Part shown: positions 24,413 through 33,753 of the stretch, piece by piece | Position numbering within the stretch: position 1 is the first letter of the stretch | Layout of the letters: every line of letters starts with the position of its first letter | NCBI GenBank assembly: GCA_947642445.1 | Contig: CANRSF010000019.1 | Coordinates: 1 to 40,903 of the forward strand | Direction of reading: 5' to 3' | Length of the DNA stretch: 40,903 nucleotides | From: an uncultured Collinsella sp. | Lineage (GTDB): Bacteria; Actinomycetota; Coriobacteriia; Coriobacteriales; Coriobacteriaceae | The notes under the pieces: generated by a model | The model's database searches: none | What the model was told of the DNA's origin: nothing | The model's input: the letters and a program-made list of their open reading frames with translations, nothing else | Program-made: the position numbers and the translations under genes

Positions 24413-26586
24413 CCTCCGCTGACCTCCTTAAAAATGTGTCGATATCGCATGGCGACCGCATCGCGCAGGGGGCGCGTCGCCACGGAGTCAAGGTTGCAAG
24501 CATACCGCAAGAGCTCGACCGCGTCCAAATGGGCCCACTCGATCAGCTCCTCGTCGGCATCCAGGTCGACAAAGCGCAGGGTCACTCCGCCATGCTGACG
24601 GTACCCCAGGATTTCGCCCTCGTGGCGCAGACGCAGGTCCATCTGGGCGAGCGTAAAGCCATCCGAGGTTTTTTCGAGCGATTGCAGGCGATCTTGTGCT
24701 GCCGAAGCGCCGCCGTTGCCCTTGGAGTGCGTCATGACCAGGCAGGTGCCCGACACGCTGCCGCGGCCCACGCGGCCGCGCAGCTGGTGCAGGGCCGCCA
24801 AGCCAAAGCGCTCACCGTTCTCGATGACCATGACGGTGGCGTTGGGCACGTCGACGCCCACCTCGACCACCGTAGTCGAGACGAGCACGTCAATCTCGCC
24901 GCGCTTGAAGGCATCGATAACCTGGTCCTTCTCCCCCGCTGGCATGCGGCCGTGAAGGCGCTCGATGGCAAGACCCGGCAACGCCAGACGCAGGCGATCG
25001 AGCTCGGTCGCCGTATCGTGCAGCGGCACGGGGACCGTCACGCGGCCCTCGTCGTCGCGGACGATACCGGGCACGTCCTCCAGATCATCGGCCGAGTCAC
25101 TCGGCTCCACGAGCGGGCAAATCACGTAGGCCTGCTGACCCTTTTCATGCGCCTCGCGGATGGCGCCATAGGCAAGGTCGCGACTCGACTCGGTAAGCAC
25201 GCGTGTCGTCACGCCAGCGCCAGGGACGGGCCGATGGCGGATGATACTCGTGTCCAGATCGCCGTAGACCGAAAGCGCCAGCGTACGCGGGATGGGCGTT
25301 GCCGTCATAACGAGCAGATCGGCACCGGGGCCCTTCGCGCGCAAGGCATTGCGTTGGCCGACGCCAAACCGGTGCTGCTCATCGATGACTACGAGCGACA
25401 GATACTTAAACGCCACGTTATCCGAAAGGACCGCATGGGTTCCAAAGAGGACGTCGAGCTCTCCGGATTCCAGCTGTGCATGGATGCGCTCGCGCTCTGC
25501 GGCCGGCGTGGCACCCGTCAGAAGCGCCCAAGACATGCCGGCCTGCGAGAGCAGAGGGCCGGTCTTATCGGCATATTGACGCGCCAGCACGCCCGTGGGC
25601 GCCATAACGCAGGCCTGTGTGCCGCTATCGGCAGCCACAGCCAGCGCGCAGGCGGCAACGGCGGTCTTACCGGTACCGACATCGCCCAGCAGCAGGCGGT
25701 TCATCACGCGCCCGCCATCGCACATATCGCGCAGGATGTCTTGGAACGCGGCCTCCTGCTCGTCGCTCAGCGAAAACGGCAGGGCCTGCTTGAGCGCGGC
25801 CAGGTGCTCGCCCGCGGCGTGGGCGTAGGGAGCGACTTCGACCAAGCCACCGTCGTTGCGCAGGCGCAGCGCCAGCTGCAGGTAGAGGCACTCCTCGTAG
25901 GCAAGCCGTGCGCGCGCGATATCGCGCTCAGCCATGCTCGAGGGAAAGTGGATCGATCGAAGGGCACAGGCATGGCTCATCAGGCGACGTTTAACGCGTA
26001 AGCGTGCCGGAATGGGATCAAAGGGATTGCCGACGACCTCGAGCGCGCCACTTACGATACGGCGCATCCATGCCTGACTCACGCCGTCACTCACGTAATG
26101 GACCGGCAGGATAGTGCCCGCGGCGCGCCCTTCCTCAAGCTTTTCAAAGTGCGGCGAGGCCATCTGCTTAAAACCGTAGGCAAACTCGACCTTGCCCATC
26201 ACGGCCAGGCGGTCGCCCTGCTTAAGCTGCTGGGCAATCCAAGGCTGACGGAAAAAGGCGACCTGCAGCACGCCCGTCTCGTCAACGAGTGAGACCTCGG
26301 TCACCTGCATGCGCGGACGCGGCTTCTTTTGAACGATACGGTCGACCGTGGCGATGATGGTGCACACGGTACCGATGGGCGCCATCTCGATGGACCAGGA
26401 GCGCGTAAAGTCCAGGTATCGATGAGGGATATGGAGAAGGAGGTCCCCCACCGTCCGAATTCCCAGACGGCGAAGGGCCTCCTCACGTTTACCCGAAACA
26501 TATTTGAGTCGCGCGATATCCTCGTCGAGCGCATTGCTCTGGGCAAAGCGATCCGAGACGCGCGGCACGGAGCAGAGCTCGGACAT
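24409..26586 (-). CDS. recG: ATP-dependent DNA helicase RecG
   Basis: A 725-residue superfamily 2 helicase that reverses stalled replication forks and branch-migrates Holliday junctions. The N-terminal wedge/OB domain (about 60-170) is followed by the helicase core: Walker A in LLLGDVGTGKTAVAA, DEQH in VVIDEQHRFGVGQR, TATPIPRT (motif III) and QLRGRVGRG (motif VI). Length is slightly above the usual ~690. The ribosome-binding site is weak; the stop overlaps rsmD. Confidence 0.96.
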   Translation of the reverse strand: MSELCSVPRVSDRFAQSNALDEDIARLKYVSGKREEALRRLGIRTVGDLLLHIPHRYLDFTRSWSIEMAPIGTVCTIIATVDRIVQKKPRPRMQVTEVSLVDETGVLQVAFFRQPWIAQQLKQGDRLAVMGKVEFAYGFKQMASPHFEKLEEGRAAGTILPVHYVSDGVSQAWMRRIVSGALEVVGNPFDPIPARLRVKRRLMSHACALRSIHFPSSMAERDIARARLAYEECLYLQLALRLRNDGGLVEVAPYAHAAGEHLAALKQALPFSLSDEQEAAFQDILRDMCDGGRVMNRLLLGDVGTGKTAVAACALAVAADSGTQACVMAPTGVLARQYADKTGPLLSQAGMSWALLTGATPAAERERIHAQLESGELDVLFGTHAVLSDNVAFKYLSLVVIDEQHRFGVGQRNALRAKGPGADLLVMTATPIPRTLALSVYGDLDTSIIRHRPVPGAGVTTRVLTESSRDLAYGAIREAHEKGQQAYVICPLVEPSDSADDLEDVPGIVRDDEGRVTVPVPLHDTATELDRLRLALPGLAIERLHGRMPAGEKDQVIDAFKRGEIDVLVSTTVVEVGVDVPNATVMVIENGERFGLAALHQLRGRVGRGSVSGTCLVMTHSKGNGGASAAQDRLQSLEKTSDGFTLAQMDLRLRHEGEILGYRQHGGVTLRFVDLDADEELIEWAHLDAVELLRYACNLDSVATRPLRDAVAMRYRHIFKEVSGG

Positions 26587-26596
26587 GGGCAGATGC

Positions 26597-28258
26597 CTAC
26601 TCGATCGAGAAGATCACGGGATAGAGCGGCTGCTCGCCACGATGGGCGTCGATCTCCAGGTCGGGCTGAGCCTCCTCGATAGCGTCGACGATCTCCTGGA
26701 AGGCTTCATCGGACAGCTCCTCGCCGGCCAGAATCGTCAGCGCGTCGCCCTCCTCTTCCTCCTGCATGCGGTTGATGCAATCGAGCGTGACCTGCTTCAC
26801 GTCGGAGCCGACCACATCGATGGAGCCGGCAATGATGCCCATGACGTCACCGGAGTGAATTGGCGAACCGTCGGAGGCGCTGGAGTCGCGCACGGCGCGG
26901 GTGACCTCGCCATCGCGGACCTCGCTGATGGCGTCGACCATAGCGGCGACGGCATCCTCGAGCTCGGAATCGGGCAGGACCGCGAACAGCGCGGAGAAGG
27001 CCTGCGGAACGGTCTTGGTGGGAACGACGGCGACCTTCTTGTCGGTGCAGGCTGAGGCAGCGGCCTCGGCGGCCATGCGAATGTTGCCGTTGTTGGGCAG
27101 GATGATGACCGAGGTCGCGTTGACCTGGTCAACAGCGCCCAGCAGGTCTGCAGTCGAGGGGTTCATGGTCTGGCCACCCGACACGATCACGTCGACGCCG
27201 AGGGACTTGAGGATGTCTGCCTCGCCGGACCCAGCGGCAACGGCGACAAAGCCCAGCGCCTTGGCAGGCTCGGCGGCCTTTTCCTGGTCCTCATGAATCT
27301 TGGCGGTACGGTCGTGGGCCTCCATCTCCATGTTGTGGATAAAGACCTCGTAGATCTGACCAAGCTGAAGCATGTGCTCGAGCACCAGGTTGGGGGTGTT
27401 GGAGTGCACGTGGATCTTGTAGTCGGGATATGCGCCCACGAGCAGCTCACAGTCGCCCATGGAACCCAGGAACTTAAGGCACTCGTCCTCGTCAAACGGG
27501 GCGTCGGCCTTAAACAGGAACTCATTGCAGTAACGGAATTCCGAGCCCTCCCAGTCGTCGTTAGCCTCGATCTCAACGCGGCCAAGAGCGGCATCACGGG
27601 CAGAGCCGGCGGAGTCAAACGTAGCGGAGAAATCCTCGACAACGGTGCTGCGGCCAAGAGCGGCAGCTACGAAGTTCTCGAGGAAGATGGCAAAGCCAAA
27701 GGCGCCGGAGTCGACCACGCCGTTCTCCTTCAGAACGGGCAGCAGGTCGGGCGTGCGAGCGACGGACTGGTAGGCCTCGACGACGATGGCATCGAGCGCG
27801 TCCTCGGCCGAGAACTTCTTCTTTTCGCACTCGTCGGCCTTGGTCGAGACATCGCGCAGCACCGTGAGAATCGTGCCCTCGATGGGCTTACGGACGGCCT
27901 GGAAGGCGACCTTGACGGCGCGGCGGAACGCATAGGCGATGTTGGCGGACGTGATGGGCTCATCAGCAGAGACGAGACCCTCGGCCACGCCGCGCAGGAT
28001 CTGAGAGGTGATGACGCCGGAGTTGCCGCGGGCACCCATCAGGGAGCCGTGGGTGATGGCGCCGGCGATGGCCTCCATATCGGCATCGGCGGGAAGGGCG
28101 GAAAGCTCCTTGGTCACCGAGGCGAGCGTGAGCGACATGTTGGTACCGGTGTCGCCGTCGGGTACGGGGAAGACATTGAGCTTGTTGATCTCCTCGGCCT
28201 TGTCGGAAACAGCAGCCGCAGCGATCGGAAAACAGGTGCGAATGGTCTTTGCAATCAT
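26597..28258 (-). CDS. fakA: DAK2-domain fatty acid kinase subunit A-like protein (FakA/YloV)
   Basis: A 553-residue protein. The N-terminal DAK2-type kinase domain has PDGDTGTNM at 33-41 and HGSLMGARGNSGVI, the ATP/Mg-binding blocks. A middle domain and a C-terminal domain (GDVMGIIAGSID ... ILAGEELSDEAFQEI) complete the FakA layout. With a FakB (DegV) partner such proteins phosphorylate exogenous fatty acids, feeding PlsX-derived lipid synthesis; plsX is encoded in the same run. No FakB gene is visible here. It follows the Asp23-like gene, an arrangement also known from Firmicutes. Confidence 0.88.
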   Translation of the reverse strand: MIAKTIRTCFPIAAAAVSDKAEEINKLNVFPVPDGDTGTNMSLTLASVTKELSALPADADMEAIAGAITHGSLMGARGNSGVITSQILRGVAEGLVSADEPITSANIAYAFRRAVKVAFQAVRKPIEGTILTVLRDVSTKADECEKKKFSAEDALDAIVVEAYQSVARTPDLLPVLKENGVVDSGAFGFAIFLENFVAAALGRSTVVEDFSATFDSAGSARDAALGRVEIEANDDWEGSEFRYCNEFLFKADAPFDEDECLKFLGSMGDCELLVGAYPDYKIHVHSNTPNLVLEHMLQLGQIYEVFIHNMEMEAHDRTAKIHEDQEKAAEPAKALGFVAVAAGSGEADILKSLGVDVIVSGGQTMNPSTADLLGAVDQVNATSVIILPNNGNIRMAAEAAASACTDKKVAVVPTKTVPQAFSALFAVLPDSELEDAVAAMVDAISEVRDGEVTRAVRDSSASDGSPIHSGDVMGIIAGSIDVVGSDVKQVTLDCINRMQEEEEGDALTILAGEELSDEAFQEIVDAIEEAQPDLEIDAHRGEQPLYPVIFSIE

Positions 28259-28285
28259 GGGTATTTGAATCTCCGTTTTCGGATG

Positions 28286-28642
28286 CTAGTTCAGACGGCT
28301 CTTGAGCGCGTCGATGTGAATGCCGATCTTAAGGCTGGCGGGATCGATCTGGGCGATCTCCTGCAGGGTGAAGGCAACGGAGCTCGAAAGATTGTGGCAG
28401 ACGGACTTCATGTTGACGCCGTTCTCGAGCACGACGTGAAGATCGACCGTAAGGCCGTTCTCGTCGGCGGAGACAAGCACGCCCTTGCGGAGGCGCTGAC
28501 CGGCAAGCAGGCGCACGCTCTCGGCGCCCTGGAGCTGCTCAGCCATACCGACGACGCCATAGCACGTCATCGCGGCATAACCGGCAATATCGGCAATAAC
28601 GTCGTTCGAGACGCTCAGGCTGCCGTTGATGGTCTCAGACAC
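28286..28642 (-). CDS. Asp23/Gls24 family envelope stress protein (YloU-like)
   Basis: A 118-residue protein with the Asp23 fold: GSLSVSNDVIADIAGYAAMTCYGVVGM at the N-terminus and VDLHVVLENGVNMKSVCHNLSSSVAFTL in the middle. Related proteins attach to the membrane or accompany FakA. The start is a GTG at 28642 preceded by AAGGAG. A small hairpin, GGTGC/GCACC (28659-28673), lies just upstream. It is the first gene of the long minus-strand run; no convincing promoter -35 was found. Confidence 0.87.
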   Translation of the reverse strand: MSETINGSLSVSNDVIADIAGYAAMTCYGVVGMAEQLQGAESVRLLAGQRLRKGVLVSADENGLTVDLHVVLENGVNMKSVCHNLSSSVAFTLQEIAQIDPASLKIGIHIDALKSRLN

Positions 28643-28800
28643 AAGAATCTCCTTATCTGGTGCTCACGGCACCATGTCGTGGGAGCAATCATTGCAATAT
28701 TCTACAACGACCGCGCCATGTTGAGGTGATGGGTCGCGGGATTACATCCTCGACACGAAATGTTGATATGGCAACGTTCGAGTCAAGTGGTCGCGGCATG

Positions 28801-28830
28801 AAAAAACCCGCCGCATAAGCGACGGGTTTT
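28801..28830 (-). terminator. Terminator of the tRNA-Asn pair
   Basis: On the minus strand AACCCG-T-CGC and GCG-G-CGGGTT form a stem with loop TTAT, followed by TTTTTT, directly after the second tRNA gene. Confidence 0.85.
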
Positions 28831-28836
28831 ACAACC

Positions 28837-28911
28837 TGGCTCCCCGGGTAGGACTCGAACCTACAACAGCGCGGTTAACAGCCGCGTGCTCTACCATTGA
28901 GCTACCGAGGA
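28837..28911 (-). tRNA. tRNA-Asn (GTT), copy 2
   Basis: A 75-base cloverleaf including an encoded 3' CCA. The acceptor stem TCCTCGG pairs with CCGGGGA, the D arm is GCTCAATGGTAGAGC, the anticodon arm CGCGGCTGTTAACCGCG has anticodon GTT, and the T arm is GTAGGTTCGAGTCCTAC; the discriminator is G. It is identical to the copy at 28946-29020 and is transcribed after it. Confidence 0.96.
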
Positions 28912-28915
28912 ATTT

Positions 28916-28936
28916 AAAAGCCCAGCGGATTGGGCT
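28916..28936 (-). other. Hairpin between the two tRNA-Asn genes
   Basis: AGCCCA (loop of 6) TGGGCT followed by TTTT on the minus strand. It may be a leaky terminator or a processing signal in the spacer. Confidence 0.4.
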
Positions 28937-28945
28937 GAGAAATTC

Positions 28946-29020
28946 TGGCTCCCCGGGTAGGACTCGAACCTACAACAGCGCGGTTAACAGCCGCGTGCTC
29001 TACCATTGAGCTACCGAGGA
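28946..29020 (-). tRNA. tRNA-Asn (GTT), copy 1
   Basis: The same 75-base sequence as the downstream copy, with CCA encoded and anticodon GTT. It is the promoter-proximal member of the tandem pair, 34 bases from copy 2. Confidence 0.96.
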
Positions 29021-29050
29021 ATAGGTGCGTGCTCTCAAGCAACGAAGTTT

Positions 29051-29078
29051 ATTATACGGGCGAATCAGCTCAGGGCAA
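29051..29078 (-). promoter_or_regulatory. tRNA-Asn promoter
   Basis: On the minus strand TTGCCC (29078-29073) and a perfect TATAAT (29056-29051) are separated by 16 bases, about 30 bases before the first tRNA gene. Confidence 0.8.
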
Positions 29079-29106
29079 GAACTTTTTTAAGAATTTTTCC
29101 GACCTA

Positions 29107-29130
29107 GTCATTGGGGACGTCCCCAATGAC
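29107..29130. repeat. Perfect 24-bp palindrome with GGGGAC core
   Basis: GTCATTGGGGAC followed directly by its reverse complement, between the rpoD terminator and the tRNA promoter. The GGGGAC core recurs in hairpins at 4437-4480 and 8788-8822. Confidence 0.7.
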
Positions 29131-29139
29131 CACATGAAA

Positions 29140-29169
29140 GCGCCCCCAAGAGGATGTGCTTGAGGGCGC
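29140..29169 (-). terminator. rpoD terminator
   Basis: On the minus strand GCGCCCTCAAG and CTTGGGGGCGC form an 11-base stem (one mismatch or wobble) with an 8-base loop, then TTTC, 16 bases after the rpoD stop codon. Confidence 0.7.
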
Positions 29170-29184
29170 TTCTTGCTTGCGAGG

Positions 29185-30534
29185 TTATGACTCGATGTAG
29201 TCCTTCAGCTTGCTGCTGCGGCTCGGGTGGCGGAGCTTGGCCAAGGTCTTGGACTCGATCTGGCGGATACGCTCGCGCGTGACGCCAAACTCGCGGCCGA
29301 CTTCCTCGAGCGTGCGGGGATGCCCGTCGACAAGGCCAAAGCGCAGCTCGATAACCTTGCGCTCACGATCGGCAAGCGAGTCGAGCACCTGGGTGAGCTG
29401 CTCCTGCAGCATGGAGAAGCTGGCGGCATCGGGCGGAACGATAGCCTGGGAGTCCTCGATGAAGTCGCCCAGCTGGGAATCCTCTTCCTCGCCGATGGGG
29501 GTCTCGAGCGACACGGGCTCCTGCGAAATCTTCTGGATCTCGCGGACTCGGTCGGCGCTCATGTCCATCTCGGCACCGATCTCCTCAGGGGTCGGGTCGC
29601 GACCCAGGTCCTGAAGGAGCTGGCGCTGCACGCGGACGAGCTTGTTGATGGTCTCGACCATATGCACGGGAATACGGATGGTACGGGCCTGATCGGCAAT
29701 GGCGCGCGTAATGGCCTGACGGATCCACCACGTGGCGTACGTGGAGAACTTAAAGCCCTTCTGGTAGTCGAACTTCTCAACAGCGCGGATCAGACCGAGG
29801 TTGCCCTCCTGGATCAGGTCAAGGAACAGCATGCCGCGGCCGACATAGCGTTTGGCGATGGAGACGACCAGACGCAGGTTTGCGCTGATGAGTGCCTGCT
29901 TGGCTTCGAGGCCCACGTTCTCAATGCGCGTAAGACGACGCATCTCGGCACGCGTGAGCTCGAGCTCGCCGGCATCGGCAGCCTCGAGCTTCTCGGTGGC
30001 CTCGAGACCGGCCTCGATCTTCATGGCCAAATCGACCTCTTCGGAGGCGGTCAGCAGGTCGACCTTGCCGATCTCCTTGAGGTACATACGAACCGGATCG
30101 CCGGTCAGCATCACCGTGGAGGCATCGATGCCACGCACGCGGGAGCGTGAACGGGACGTGCGCACGGTGCGCTTCTTCTTGCTCTTGGAAGAACCCATCT
30201 CGGCGTCGGCCTGACGGGCCATCTTGAGCTCGTGATCGTCGAGCGAGCCGGAATCGTGCTCGTCGTCGTCATCGAAATCGTCAGTATCGGTATCGTTATC
30301 GTCATCGTCGACGTCCATGGGGGCGTCGTCGTTTCCGCTCGCGGAGATAATCTGGATGCCGCTGTTGCGCAGCGCGGAATACACCGCGGTGAGCTGCTCG
30401 TCAGAAACATCGATATCCTTCAGGGCGACCTGAATCTCGTCCTCGGTTACCGAAGTCCTGTTTGAGCCGTTGCCCATGAGCTTTGCAACGTAGGATTCCA
30501 GCCCAGTACCCGTGCTCTCAGTCTTTTTTGGCAC
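29185..30534 (-). CDS. rpoD: Principal RNA polymerase sigma factor RpoD (SigA)
   Basis: A 449-residue primary sigma factor. The N-terminal region 1.1-like segment is followed by an Asp-rich stretch (about residues 60-90) and a Lys/Arg-rich stretch ([19 protein letters not shown]), then region 1.2 ([19 protein letters not shown]), region 2 ([17 protein letters not shown]), region 3, and region 4.2 ([20 protein letters not shown]). The GTG at 30534 with GGGAG five bases upstream is preferred to the ATG five codons earlier. It follows dnaG with a 110-base gap, the classical macromolecular-synthesis pairing. A clear separate promoter could not be assigned in the gap. Confidence 0.96.
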   Translation of the reverse strand: MPKKTESTGTGLESYVAKLMGNGSNRTSVTEDEIQVALKDIDVSDEQLTAVYSALRNSGIQIISASGNDDAPMDVDDDDNDTDTDDFDDDDEHDSGSLDDHELKMARQADAEMGSSKSKKKRTVRTSRSRSRVRGIDASTVMLTGDPVRMYLKEIGKVDLLTASEEVDLAMKIEAGLEATEKLEAADAGELELTRAEMRRLTRIENVGLEAKQALISANLRLVVSIAKRYVGRGMLFLDLIQEGNLGLIRAVEKFDYQKGFKFSTYATWWIRQAITRAIADQARTIRIPVHMVETINKLVRVQRQLLQDLGRDPTPEEIGAEMDMSADRVREIQKISQEPVSLETPIGEEEDSQLGDFIEDSQAIVPPDAASFSMLQEQLTQVLDSLADRERKVIELRFGLVDGHPRTLEEVGREFGVTRERIRQIESKTLAKLRHPSRSSKLKDYIES

Positions 30535-30644
30535 AGATTCTCCCTTCATAGTCCACAGGTCTCAATACTTTAGCACACACATAGGCGTCTATACCCAAAA
30601 AGAGGACTGGATATAGGCGAGAATACGCTGGTTGACCACAACAT

Positions 30645-32753
30645 CTAGGCCTGTTCGGTGCCTGCGGCCTCCAGACCGATCAAACGGAACGGGTCCGCCA
30701 CGCCGCCGATAGACTTTTGCAGCTCGCGTTGACGCTGCGAATCCTGCGCGGCCTGCACGGTCAGCGCGCGACGGGCCTCATCATCGAGCGAACGGTCCTG
30801 GCGCAGCTTGGCCTGTGCGGCACGCATGCGGCGCTTGATGGTGTAGAGCTCGAGCGTATCGAGCATGAACACGATGTTCGTCTCGGTGGGGTGCTTGCTC
30901 GTCGCGGAGATGCGCCCGGCACTCACAAGCGTTGCCGCCTCGGGACACACCGAGCGCGCCGCATCCATGCAGGCTGCAGGATCGGTTCTCGGCGGAGTTG
31001 CCAGAACGGCCCATGCGATGGACTCGTGACGTGGGTCAACCCACTCGATAGAGCAGATGCGGTCGGCATACGTGCGGAACAGGTCGGGGTAGCTCGTAAG
31101 CATCGTCAACAGCTCGCGCTCCCCTGCCAAGGACTTGCGCTCAAGATCAGTAAGAACCATCGGCGCCGCCGCAGCCGGAGCGCCCGAACCATCAGTCACA
31201 GGCACAGCACCCATACCATCAGGCACATCGATCGGCGGCAGGTCGTCGACGACCTCCACGGGCGCGGCACCGTAGGCATCGAGCGGGACGTAGTCATACG
31301 GCTCTTCTTCGACCGGCGCGGACACCGGCGGCGTCGCGCCCGATGCCCAAGCACCGCGAGATGCCCCCTGCGAACCAGACGTCCGACCGCCCGCGCTACC
31401 AGAGCGCTCGGCTTGCGCCCGCTGGCGTTCATAGTTCTGCTCACGACGTCGTTCCGCATCTTCGCGCTTGGCGACATCGCGAAACACGCGACCCGAACTC
31501 GCGCGAACCGTCTCCAGATCCAAACCCAGCAGATCGGCAATCTGAATAAAGTATGTGTCGATCATATAGCTATCGCGCAGCGGATAGATAAGCGTCAGCG
31601 CATCTTCCAGCGCCTTGGCACGACCGCCCGGCGTGGTGATGTCACTCGACTCCTGCAGCGAACGGTAGACAAAGTCCATGAGCGGCTCGGCAGCGTCGAT
31701 GCGCGCCTGAAGCTCCTGTCCACCATGCGCTGTGATGAACTCCATGGGGTCGTTGCCGTCGGGCAGCACCACGCAGCGCAGGTCCATCGAATCCTGCTCG
31801 ATAAATTGAATCGCGCGACGGGCGGCCTTCTGGCCCGCGGCATCGCCATCGAACATATACACGATACGCTTGGCAAAGCGGGTGAGCGTCTTGACGTGAT
31901 GCTCCGTGAGCGCGGTGCCCAGCGTGGCGACAACGTTTTTGATCCCCGCCTCCCAGCAGGCGATGCAATCGGTATAGCCCTCCACCACGATGGCCGTATC
32001 CTGCGCGACGATAAACTCCTTGGCCCAGTTAAAGCCATAGAGGTTTCGCTTTTTATGGAACACGCTCGTCTCGGCGGTGTTGAGGTACTTGGGTTGGCCG
32101 TCACCCATGATGCGCCCGCCAAAGGCAATGTTGTGACCCTGCTCGTCAAAGATGGGAAACATCACGCGGTCGTAGAAGCGGTCGGCAAGCTGCCCGCGCC
32201 CGCGGCTCACGGCAACGTTGGCGTCGATCATCTCCTGCGGGGTAAAACCCGCCTGGGACAGGTGCGACACCAGCGCGTTGCGGCCCGGTGCAAAGCCCAG
32301 GCAGTAGCGGCGGCAGACGTCGCCACCCATACCACGGCTGGCAAAGTACTCGCGTGGACGGCCGTCCTTACCGCGCATAAGCATGGTGTGGTAGAACTGG
32401 GCGGTCTCGGCACACAGATCGTAGATGCGGGCACGCTTGGTACCGCGCTCGCGACGATCTCCGGTGTCATGCAGCTCAATACCCGCACGATCGGCCAAAT
32501 AGCGGATTGACTCGGGAAAGCTCAGGTTCTCGCGCTTCATGATATAGGTGAAGACGTCGCCACCCTCGCCGCAGCCAAAGCAATGCCACACCTGTGTGGC
32601 AGGGATAATGTGGAAGGACGGCGTCTTTTCGCCATGAAAGGGGCAGCAACCCCAAAACTCATGGCCGCGGGGCTTGAGCTCAACCGTTTCCTGCACGATA
32701 GCAACTAGGTCGGACGCAGCGCGTACCTGGTCTTTTTCCTCATCGCTAATCAC
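30645..32753 (-). CDS. dnaG: DNA primase
   Basis: A 702-residue primase that lays RNA primers at the replication fork. The zinc-binding site is C37-x2-H40-x17-C58-x2-C61, and the TOPRIM core includes AIVVEGYTDCIACWEAG and YMFDGDAAGQKAA. A long low-complexity Gly/Ala/Pro/Ser linker (about 445-545) separates the core from the C-terminal helicase-interaction domain, making the protein longer than E. coli DnaG. The start is a GTG at 32753 that overlaps the ribF stop by 8 bases and follows a GGGGGTGGG site; upstream in-frame codons lie inside ribF. Confidence 0.95.
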   Translation of the reverse strand: MISDEEKDQVRAASDLVAIVQETVELKPRGHEFWGCCPFHGEKTPSFHIIPATQVWHCFGCGEGGDVFTYIMKRENLSFPESIRYLADRAGIELHDTGDRRERGTKRARIYDLCAETAQFYHTMLMRGKDGRPREYFASRGMGGDVCRRYCLGFAPGRNALVSHLSQAGFTPQEMIDANVAVSRGRGQLADRFYDRVMFPIFDEQGHNIAFGGRIMGDGQPKYLNTAETSVFHKKRNLYGFNWAKEFIVAQDTAIVVEGYTDCIACWEAGIKNVVATLGTALTEHHVKTLTRFAKRIVYMFDGDAAGQKAARRAIQFIEQDSMDLRCVVLPDGNDPMEFITAHGGQELQARIDAAEPLMDFVYRSLQESSDITTPGGRAKALEDALTLIYPLRDSYMIDTYFIQIADLLGLDLETVRASSGRVFRDVAKREDAERRREQNYERQRAQAERSGSAGGRTSGSQGASRGAWASGATPPVSAPVEEEPYDYVPLDAYGAAPVEVVDDLPPIDVPDGMGAVPVTDGSGAPAAAAPMVLTDLERKSLAGERELLTMLTSYPDLFRTYADRICSIEWVDPRHESIAWAVLATPPRTDPAACMDAARSVCPEAATLVSAGRISATSKHPTETNIVFMLDTLELYTIKRRMRAAQAKLRQDRSLDDEARRALTVQAAQDSQRQRELQKSIGGVADPFRLIGLEAAGTEQA

Positions 32754-33753
32754 GGATGCCCACCCCCTGCTCACCCAAGTTGTGACGAATGTCCTCGATA
32801 TTACCCTCGACGGTCGCAATCAACTCATCCAGCGAATCGAACACACGCGAGGGACGCAGCCAGCGCGTAAACGCCAGCGAAACGGAAGCGCCGTACAGGT
32901 CGCCCGTATAACCAATTAAGTTAGCCTCGAGATGCGATGAAGCGGCATCGTCGGCATACGTCGGCGGCAGGCCGACATTAACGGCAGCGGGCCACGCGAT
33001 GTCATCGACGAGCACCAGACCCTCATACACACCATCGGCAGGCACCTGAATGCCGTCGGGAACCTGCAGGTTTGCCGTGGGAAAGCCCATGTCAGAACCC
33101 TCGTGACGGCCACGAATAACACCGCCACGCAGCATATACGGGCGGCCGAGCAACTCAGCAGCAAGCTCCACATGGCCCTGTCCCAGCTCATGACGAATGC
33201 GGGTGGCGCAAATGGCCTCACCGCCCTCGCAAAGCAGGTCGTGACCATACACGTCAACGCCGCGCCCGGAACCCCAAGAGCGCATCTCGGCAACACCAGA
33301 AGCACCGCCACGACCCAGCCTAAAGTCGCTGCCAACGCGAATCGAGCGAATGTCGACCACGCGTGACAACAGTGCGAGAAAACCGACATGGTCGAGCGCC
33401 GCGACCTCAGGCGTAAAGGGAACGGCCACCACTGCATCGACCCCGGTTTGAGCCAGGGCATGCAGACGGTCGGCCGTCGTCATCAATTTTTGAGCGGGCG
33501 AAGGGCTCACCACGACGTCCGGGTCGGGATCGAAAGTGACCACGACCGCCTTGCAGCCATGGGCACGGGCATCACGGACAAGCGCTTCGATGAGTTCCTG
33601 GTGTCCACGGTGCACACCATCGAACACGCCGATGGCAATCGATGCGGCACCCAAGTGCTCGCACTCATCAAACGCATCGGCAGTAACGATGCGAGCCTCG
33701 TCCGACTCGCCCTCGAAAAAGATACGCGCGAGCTCGCGAGCGGACAACATCAT
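32746..33753 (-). CDS. ribF: Bifunctional riboflavin kinase/FAD synthetase
   Basis: A 335-residue enzyme converting riboflavin to FMN and FAD. The N-terminal nucleotidyltransferase domain has GVFDGVHRGHQ (43-52), and the C-terminal kinase domain has GGVIRGRHEGSDMGFPTANL and VNVGLPPTY. The start ATG overlaps the truB stop codon. The truB-ribF linkage is widespread in bacteria. Confidence 0.95.
   Translation of the reverse strand: MMLSARELARIFFEGESDEARIVTADAFDECEHLGAASIAIGVFDGVHRGHQELIEALVRDARAHGCKAVVVTFDPDPDVVVSPSPAQKLMTTADRLHALAQTGVDAVVAVPFTPEVAALDHVGFLALLSRVVDIRSIRVGSDFRLGRGGASGVAEMRSWGSGRGVDVYGHDLLCEGGEAICATRIRHELGQGHVELAAELLGRPYMLRGGVIRGRHEGSDMGFPTANLQVPDGIQVPADGVYEGLVLVDDIAWPAAVNVGLPPTYADDAASSHLEANLIGYTGDLYGASVSLAFTRWLRPSRVFDSLDELIATVEGNIEDIRHNLGEQGVGIRD

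Noticed and set aside
28837..29020. Direct repeat as part of a mobile element or CRISPR
   Set aside because: The two repeat units are identical tRNA-Asn genes; there are only two units, and no CRISPR-type spacers or cas genes are present.
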